Of a stretch of 64,000 bases of DNA, positions 63,116 through 64,000 are shown one piece after another (within the stretch, counting starts at the first letter, position 1; each line of letters begins with the position of its first letter). This DNA comes from JABDIP01 sp965250245 (GTDB lineage: Bacteria; Pseudomonadota; Alphaproteobacteria; DSM-16000; Inquilinaceae), in the NCBI GenBank assembly GCA_965250245.1, contig OZ252296.1:4278001-4342000 (forward strand). The letters are read 5' to 3'. A model generated the notes under the pieces. That model was given only the letters and a program-made list of their open reading frames with translations, made no database searches and had not been told where the DNA came from. The translations under genes were made by a program, and so were the position numbers.

Positions 63116-64000
63116 TCAGTCGTCGAGCCGGCCGGGCGCCAGGCCGGTCGGCAGTGCGGCCGGGCGTTCGCACCAGCTTTCGATGTCGATGAAGCGGTCG
63201 TCTTCCGACGACGCCAGGCACGCCTCCATGACCTCGAGCACATGGAACGCCAGCTCCATGCTGGCCCGGTGCCGCCGGCCGGCGCGGATCGCATGGGCCA
63301 GGTCGGCGACGCCGATACTGCGGTAGTTGCCGTCGCCATGGCCGTGGCTTAGCGGCACCTCCTCCCAATCGCCACGCTCGCGCGCCAGGAAGACCGGGCC
63401 CGTAAAGGTGTTCGGGTCGGGAATGCGCATCGAACCGGTCTCGCCATAGAGCTCGAGCGGGCCGTGCTCGTGCTTCCAGACATCGAAGCTGGTGACGATC
63501 GTGATGATCGCACCGGAGTGGAATTCCAGCAGGCCGGCGATATGGGTGTCGGTGCTGACCGGGACGATCTCGCCCTCGCGCGGCCCGCTGCCGATCGTCC
63601 GCTCCGAGAGACCCGCAGCCGTCATGCTGGCGACCCGCCGCACCGGCCCGAGCAGATTGACCAGTGCGGTCAGGTAGTACGGCCCCATGTCGAGCATCGG
63701 CCCGCCACCCGGCTGGTAGTAGAAATCCGGATTCGGGTGCCAATGCTCGTGCCCGTGCAGCATCATGAAGGCGGTGCCGGAGAGCGGCCGGCCGATAGCG
63801 CCGTCGTCCAGCAACTTGCGCGCGGTCTGCTGGCCGCCGCCGAGAAATGTATCCGGCGCGCAGCCGACCCGCAGGTTACCGGCCGCTGTCTTCAATTGCT
63901 CCGCTTCGGTGGCGGACACAGCCAGCGGCTTTTCCGAATAGGCGTGCTTGCCTGCGGCCAGCGTCAGCAGCGCCACCGGCACATGGGATTGCGGCGTGGT
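63116..64000 (-). CDS. Gfo/Idh/MocA oxidoreductase, N-terminus beyond the window
   Basis: About 294 residues are visible; the reading continues past position 64000. HAYSEKPLAVSATEAEQLKT carries the conserved Lys, LRVGCAPDTFLGGGQQTARK follows, and GGGPMLDMGPYYLTALVNLL is the substrate-side block. It is very like the 60218-61342 enzyme, so these are paralogues. It sits in an operon with thuA. Confidence 0.9.
   Translation of the reverse strand, partial: TTPQSHVPVALLTLAAGKHAYSEKPLAVSATEAEQLKTAAGNLRVGCAPDTFLGGGQQTARKLLDDGAIGRPLSGTAFMMLHGHEHWHPNPDFYYQPGGGPMLDMGPYYLTALVNLLGPVRRVASMTAAGLSERTIGSGPREGEIVPVSTDTHIAGLLEFHSGAIITIVTSFDVWKHEHGPLELYGETGSMRIPDPNTFTGPVFLARERGDWEEVPLSHGHGDGNYRSIGVADLAHAIRAGRRHRASMELAFHVLEVMEACLASSEDDRFIDIESWCERPAALPTGLAPGRLDD

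Overview
The window is high-GC DNA from an alphaproteobacterium, most likely a Rhodospirillales-type genome. Lineage markers support this: an RcdA-like protein (DUF1465), a TrcR-like regulator (DUF1013), a DUF1192 protein, two YdcH/DUF465 helical hairpins, a DUF1523 protein, CydAB with a DUF2474 mini-subunit, and a zinc-less L31. No rRNA, phage block, intact transposase or CRISPR array is visible. The left end cuts the C-terminus of an MsbA-type exporter and the right end cuts the N-terminus of a Gfo/Idh/MocA oxidoreductase.

Layout. 0-11.4 kb: ABC exporter, two paralogous small membrane proteins, rpmE, a cyanide-insensitive-type bd oxidase operon (cydA-cydB-DUF2474), two orphan membrane proteins (one behind a perfect CRP-like site), a Tat-exported PhoX phosphatase with an Asp-rich linker, a HEATH metallopeptidase-like protein and an alpha/beta hydrolase. 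11.4-13.1 kb: a small antagonism or defence-like islet with a Tae4-like peptidoglycan amidase and an AT-rich gene whose product resembles bacterial gasdermins. 13.1-21.7 kb: an acyl-CoA synthetase, then a five-gene module (TelA-like coiled-coil protein, an unknown 373-residue protein, an AAA+ ATPase, a DUF6638-like protein, a DUF1523 protein) whose function I do not know. 21.7-24.1 kb: a long non-coding stretch with two tRNA-like sequences, then a slipin. 24.4-34 kb: PCMT-like methyltransferase, class III adenylate cyclase, YkuD-like protein, a two-subunit molybdenum hydroxylase with a divergent TetR regulator and a perfect operator, a DsbA-like protein and PrpE. 34-43.5 kb: an orphan caspase-like (clan CD) protein, two candidate small RNAs, Hsp20 behind a ROSE-like thermometer, cell-cycle proteins, 6-phosphofructokinase, a diguanylate cyclase and purEK. 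43.8-48.6 kb: fumC, a PhzS-like monooxygenase, an orphan TRAP receptor and a MarR regulator. 48.9-56.6 kb: LacI regulator, TRAP transporter and three dehydrogenases that match sulfonate (2,3-dihydroxypropane-1-sulfonate) catabolism. 56.6-64 kb: LacI, GH1 beta-glucosidase, sugar isomerase-like and Gfo/Idh/MocA enzymes, ThuA, a GIY-YIG protein and gene remnants.

Intergenic spaces are unusually rich in long, often perfect inverted repeats from at least six families, some nested in each other and two sitting inside the AAA+ operon. The most interesting candidates for new biology are the five-gene AAA+ module, the gasdermin-like gene beside the Tae4-like amidase, the orphan caspase-like protein and the tRNA-like pair. 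All functional statements come from motif reading and remembered families; no database search was run.
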